From positions 9,458,540 through 9,522,539 of the forward strand of contig NC_064042.1 of the NCBI RefSeq assembly GCF_932526225.1: a DNA stretch of 64,000 bases, written 5' to 3'. The position numbers and the translations under genes are program-made. The notes under the pieces are model-generated. The model had not been told where the DNA came from. It did no database searches and saw nothing but the letters and a program-made list of their open reading frames with translations. Positions 60,939 through 64,000 of this stretch are shown piece by piece. Position 1 is the stretch's first letter. Every line of letters starts with the position of its first letter. Origin of the DNA: Nematostella vectensis. Taxonomy: Eukaryota > Cnidaria > Anthozoa > Actiniaria > Edwardsiidae.

Positions 60939-63719
60939 TTACAACGATGATTTTCTGTCATGCTTCTCAAAAAATAGAATGTAGGCCTGGGGCCCGGTCA
61001 CACGCGATGAGCTAATCTGATCAACTCTGAAACAGAAGAGAAATACTGTGTTTAGTAAAATCCTGGTTGTGGTACAGTCCTCTAGGGTAGGTATTGTATA
61101 TAGACTTCGGCGATGTAATGTGCTTGAGCTCCTTTTTTCCCTTTTCTGGGTTGGGTGAGAGATGTTTTACACTCCTAAAACCTGGGAGGGCACTAGTGAA
61201 ATACCTAAAATTTTTACAGCATGTCTGCATGGGTCTTAGTCCAGACCTGGGACTCTCTTTGCGCTCGACATTCTGGCTCGCGTGAAAGAGGGTTGCATGC
61301 GCATGCGCGAAAATACACCGCATATATGCGTTGTGGCCTGGTAGCTTAGTTCAAGATGGCTGCGAAAGGGACGAGCGAGGGTTTATTTCAGAAACAATAC
61401 GCTGATTTTGGTCGTGGGTAAATACTTGATTGTCAATCTTTTCTGAGAACAGGACAGATGATAATTAGAGTCTGGAAAATATATCAATCAAAGAGCTTTT
61501 CCGTTTTCGTTATTTTCACGCGCGCGCTTTAGGCAATAGCGCGCTTTTTTGGAGTTTGATTTTCAATCACATTTTATCGCGTTTTTATAGAAAACAAATC
61601 CCAAGCAGTTCGCTGATATTCCTTCACATGTACAAAACATTCTTTTCAACTTAGCGATGATCGATTTTCAGAGCTTTGCACTCGACAAGGTCTAGCGGGA
61701 ATCGACCCTCCTTTGGCACGTCCGTTATTGCGCGCGCTCGTATTTCAACTTTTGCCGTGAGGGTCGCTGATTGGTGTACATGTTCGCACATGCGCATGCG
61801 AGCCAGAATGTCGAGCGCAAAGAGAGTCCCAGGTCTGGACTACATGGGTCTCAGTGCCCAACCCTAGCCTTGCCTCACCCTAGCGCTTAGAGCAGTCATA
61901 GGTTTCAAGGATAGTGTTTGATGATCATTTATAAAGAAATGACCCAATTTTTGGCGGCCAATTGGGGGGGGGGGGGGGGGGGGGGAGTTGAGCATCTGGA
62001 AGGGTTTGATAATTCATGATGAAGGCCATATTTGGGTGTGGTTACTACTGACCTTGAATCGTTAAAACAGTGCCACTGTCTACTCTGTGGGTGCTTACAG
62101 TAAGCCGTGTAATGGCCGCCATATGTTGACCCAGAGTGGTTAGAAACAGCGTACAGGCTGTACACAGCAGACTGGCCCTCTGTAGGTAAATGCACAGGCA
62201 AACAGTAAGGAAAAGAGGAAAGTTAACATAATATTTAAAACAAAGCAGACAGCACTTAGTATCAGCAGGTAAGTTCACAGGAAAACAGTGAGGAAAAGAG
62301 GCTGGCAAAACACATACAAAACAAAAGAGAAGCAGACAAGCAAACAAAAACAGAGAATAAAGGATTTTACCTGATGGATCAGCCGCAAATTCACCAAGTT
62401 CCTGGGGGGATGTAACAGGAAACACAACATTTGTCTGGAGCTTGGATCGAAAACCATAACCAGAGAAGCGCTTTAGGTCTAACAAGGAATTAAGGTAGTC
62501 ATCAAATATAACATCACAAAGGCCACTTAAACCAGAAGACTTGGCATGGAGACAGCTGGAAGGTTTTCTATCGTGGTGATGACTGAATAGAAAATCATAT
62601 CTTGTGGTCTGCACATGCGTGGTAAACTCAGGGAGAGATATCAACGTAAAGGCTAAAGTTTTTTTTTTTACCTTCTGTGACATAGGTTTTGTTTAAGGGC
62701 TATCCTGAAAATACATCAACAAAACTACTCTAGTTGTAACTACTGTATCATTGGTGCTCCCTTTGAGAAAACTTGGATCTGCCCTTCTGGTGGATGCACA
62801 TCCATATGATTTCCAGCAGATGACGAGAGAAGGTGATTGACAGAGGTTTTCCATTCAAATCAGATAATCAAGGATACGAATAACAAGAATTCTTGGAAAT
62901 CTCTGTACTGTGAATTTCTTGGTTGACTTGCGCTTCTTTTTGCACTTCTCACAGGTCTGAGAGAAGCAAAATAAGGTGTCAGTCCAGGAGTATTTTTTAT
63001 CCAGAAATGAAAATATCCAATACAGTTAGAAACTGAGGTGTCTGGGAAAATAACTTCTATTTTCAAAGAACATTGCATTTATTTTTTGCCATTTCAAGTT
63101 CTTTATGTTAGACAGTAAATCAGACCAAGCTGCGAGAATAAGTTTAGATTTTTTCTAGCACATACCGGTCTCTCATCACCATCAAGTACTTCCTCTTTGG
63201 TGAAGAGTTCCATACAGTCCCGGATGTCCACATCGCCTCCACCAGTATACCGGCTACTTGAGTACCCACTACCAGATTTCTGAGCAAAACAACAACAAAT
63301 TAACCAGCTTGATATTACTGTACGTATAATACCAATCCTACTGTAGCCTCTACCAATCTATATGTCATGATAATGCTTGCTGAGTTCATGCCACTAGAAA
63401 AAAACAACAATCGGGGGGGGGGGGGGGGGGGGAGGATTCGCACTGTGTAAGCACTATACATATCATAATATTCTCTTACTATTCTTAGTAGACCAATTTT
63501 GGAGTTGAGTTTGGGTGTGATACTCACACAATGTAAATGTGCAGTGTGGATATAATGGTCCCTAATTACCTTAAATAAACGTAAAATGCATATAAATTGA
63601 GACTAATTTGCCTACCCTTGGGATAGGAAGGGAGAGATCCCAGAAAGGATCAAAGGTGACTGACTTGAAGCCGCATTCTAGGCATATAAGGGTGCTCTTG
63701 AGTACGCCCACAAACAGAT
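60939..63719 (-). CDS. USP2-like ubiquitin carboxyl-terminal hydrolase (C-terminal half; 5' end beyond window)
   Basis: Six minus-strand exons splice in phase: 63616-63719, 63166-63279, 62878-62956, 62371-62478, 62053-62179 and 60939-61026, giving 205 residues to the stop. They cover the second half of a USP (peptidase C19) domain: [66 protein letters not shown], the two CxxC zinc pairs, FPRILVIHLKRFS, the His box [25 protein letters not shown], and the terminal [17 protein letters not shown]. Order and wording match USP2 best, with USP21/USP8 as relatives. The catalytic Cys box lies upstream, outside the window. The enzyme removes ubiquitin from substrates. The acceptor of the first visible exon is embedded in a 39-bp tandem array. 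Confidence 0.92.
61223..61856. repeat. inverted repeat (about 45-bp perfect arms) around a CpG-rich core
   Basis: The left arm contains TAGTCCAGACCTGGGACTCT, CTTTGCGCTCGACATTCTGG and CTCGC. The right arm (about 61795-61850) is its exact inverse. The core includes an NRF-1-like GCATGCGCATGCGC and a possible first exon. It lies in the last USP2-like intron. It could be a foldback element that captured a promoter, or an inverted duplication. Confidence 0.75.
61356..61417 (+). CDS. possible first coding exon of an unidentified plus-strand gene
   Basis: AAGATGGCTGCG (a YY1-like start context) opens 20 codons, [20 protein letters not shown], ending at a GTAAAT donor. NRF-1-like sites lie about 55 bp upstream. 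No second exon was found in the window. The exon is nested antisense in the last intron of the USP2-like gene. It may be the start of a gene continuing past the right edge, or a duplicated orphan exon. Confidence 0.35.
61935..61985 (-). repeat. dispersed repeat, copy 4 (truncated, with poly-G run)
   Basis: AAAGAAATGACCCAATTTTT and GGCGGCCAATTGG run into a G-run (about 61964-61985). This is the reverse of the head of the copy at 9390-9510. It lies in an intron of the USP2-like gene. Confidence 0.6.
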
Positions 63720-64000
63720 CTGAAAAATGAAACAACACAAGTTCACCCAAAAACAGGTCTGAAAAATGAAACAACACAAGTTCACCCACAAACAGATCTG
63801 AAAAATGAAACAACACTAGTTCACCCACAAACAGGTCTGAAAAATGAAACAACACTAGTTCACCCAAAACAGATCTGAAAAATGAAACAACACGAGTTCA
63901 CCCACAAACAGATCTGAAAAATGAAACAACATGAGTTCACCCACAAACAGGTCTGAAAAATGAAACAACACGAGTTCACCCACAAACAGATCTGAAAAAT
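63717..64000 (-). repeat. 39-bp tandem array duplicating a 3' splice site and exon start, at least 8 acceptor copies
   Basis: Read on the minus strand each unit is TTTTTCAG followed by A(T/C)CTGTTTGTGGG and GAACTxGTGTTGTTTCA. The acceptor G falls at 63717, 63756, 63795, 63834, 63872, 63911, 63950 and 63989, so units are 39 bp except one of 38. Every copy would start the exon with DLFVG (one copy DLFLG). The array continues past the window edge. Confidence 0.95.

Overview
The window is animal nuclear DNA. Genes are split into many short exons joined by GT-AG introns, there are no bacterial-style operons, and MITE-like elements, minisatellites and poly-C/poly-G tracts are abundant. The gene set (PDCD10/CCM3, the ciliary WD40 protein DAW1, a USP2-type deubiquitinase, uromodulin-type D8C proteins, a VWDE-like protein ending in a chitin-binding domain) fits an early-branching metazoan. 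My best guess is a cnidarian of the sea-anemone type (Nematostella-like); this is inferred from style and gene content, not from a database match.

Layout. 0-2 kb: last exon of an unidentified minus-strand gene. 2.2-8.2 kb (+): cysteine-rich protein with about nine membrane segments; one cytoplasmic loop carries twenty 15-residue repeats. 13.3-19.6 kb (+): receptor A, with signal peptide, D8C domain, Thr-rich stalk, one membrane span and a 265-residue tail full of tyrosine motifs; three of its introns hold three different minisatellites. 21.0-32.1 kb (+): protein B, a VWDE-like secreted protein with the same D8C first exon as A, then VWD, EGF, cadherin-like, EGF and chitin-binding domains; a dead mariner-like element sits in one intron. 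33.0-37.3 kb: a 190-bp satellite of about 22 units. 38.7-40.5 kb (+): broken acyl-CoA synthetase-like pseudogene. 43.6-49.1 kb (-): complete PDCD10. 49.3-56.7 kb (+): complete DAW1, divergent from PDCD10 across a 238-bp shared promoter. 56.9-59.1 kb (-): small secreted fibronectin-III protein, convergent with DAW1. 60.9-64 kb (-): C-terminal half of a USP2-like deubiquitinase, running off the right edge; a possible plus-strand first exon lies in one of its introns.

Two themes stand out. First, A and B look like a tandem pair that shares an exon-1 module of identical length (451 nt) but differs in output: one is membrane-anchored with an ITAM-spaced tail, the other is a secreted multidomain protein. 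Second, exon/intron boundaries are repeatedly duplicated in tandem: a donor and an acceptor in DAW1, an acceptor in B, an in-frame 39-bp acceptor array in the USP2-like gene, and the stop-codon end of PDCD10 in a 58-bp array. All gene models were spliced by eye from GT-AG sites and phase agreement; none has been checked against transcripts.
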